DNA of 6,767 bases from UBA7239 sp035430165. GTDB lineage: Bacteria > Pseudomonadota > Gammaproteobacteria > Pseudomonadales > UBA7239. The notes below the pieces were generated by a model. It worked only from the letters and a program-made list of their open reading frames with translations. It searched no databases and was not told where the DNA came from. Positions 6,733 to 6,767 of the stretch are shown piece after piece (the first letter of the stretch is position 1; each line of letters begins with the position of its first letter). The stretch covers positions 1-6,767 of the forward strand of contig DAOMGE010000074.1 in the NCBI GenBank assembly GCA_035430165.1, in the 5' to 3' direction. The translations under genes were made by a program, and so were the position numbers.

Positions 6733-6762
6733 AAAATACCATAATCCCCACCGCTTACCCAA
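6733..6762 (-). promoter_or_regulatory. candidate extended -10 promoter for gatCAB
   Basis: On the minus strand a TGG-TATTTT extended -10 element (TG at 6741-6740, hexamer 6738-6733) follows a weak -35-like TTGGGT (6762-6757) by 18 bases. Transcription would begin near 6726, about 40 bases before the gatC start. The -10 hexamer matches at four of six positions, and the upstream TG strengthens the case. Read by eye only. Confidence 0.4.
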
Positions 6763-6767
6763 ACCAG

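Noticed and set aside
6685..6762. A 26-residue N-terminal extension of gatC from a TTG codon.
   Set aside because: It has no family match, overlaps the likely promoter, and ATG 6684 has its own GGAG ribosome binding site.
1..6767. The first seven bases (AAACCAG) are identical to the last seven, as might occur at the ends of a circular sequence.
   Set aside because: Seven bases are too few to indicate circularity, and the gene content is chromosomal. It is most likely coincidence.

Overview
The window reads as ordinary chromosomal DNA from a gammaproteobacterium, probably in or near the Pseudomonadales/Cellvibrionales. The evidence is a compact gatC-gatA-gatB operon whose products resemble Pseudomonas GatCAB along their whole length, followed by a PA4642-family gene. 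That small protein family is known to me mainly from Pseudomonas and relatives. Base composition looks moderate (mid-50s % G+C by eye). The genus cannot be fixed from the sequence alone.

Left half, + strand (47-3088): an alpha/beta hydrolase of the monoacylglycerol-lipase/lysophospholipase type overlaps by one base (TAATG) with a class I SAM-dependent methyltransferase of unknown substrate. After a 106-base gap comes a full-length soluble cytochrome P450 resembling the CYP120/CYP26/CYP51 side of the superfamily. The gap holds a TAGAAT -10-like box and a dyad, GAATTG-N11-CAATTC, that overlaps it. This suggests that the P450 has its own, possibly repressible, promoter. No ferredoxin, reductase or regulator gene lies in the window.

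Right half, - strand (6684 down to 3149): gatC, gatA and gatB encode the three subunits of the Asp-tRNA(Asn)/Glu-tRNA(Gln) amidotransferase. gatC and gatA are 13 bases apart, and gatA and gatB overlap by ATGA. A 99-residue PA4642-family protein follows gatB by 23 bases, and a small hairpin spans the gatB stop codon and the edge of the next ribosome binding site. A candidate extended -10 promoter for the operon lies at the right edge. The two halves converge on a perfect 16-bp inverted repeat (3101-3136) that can act as a terminator in both directions.

The right half is core translation machinery. The left half (hydrolase, methyltransferase, P450) is accessory and could modify a lipid or small hydrophobic molecule, but that link is inference from gene order. 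I see no mobile element, CRISPR array, RNA gene or clear novel system. No gene-free stretch exceeds about 110 bases.
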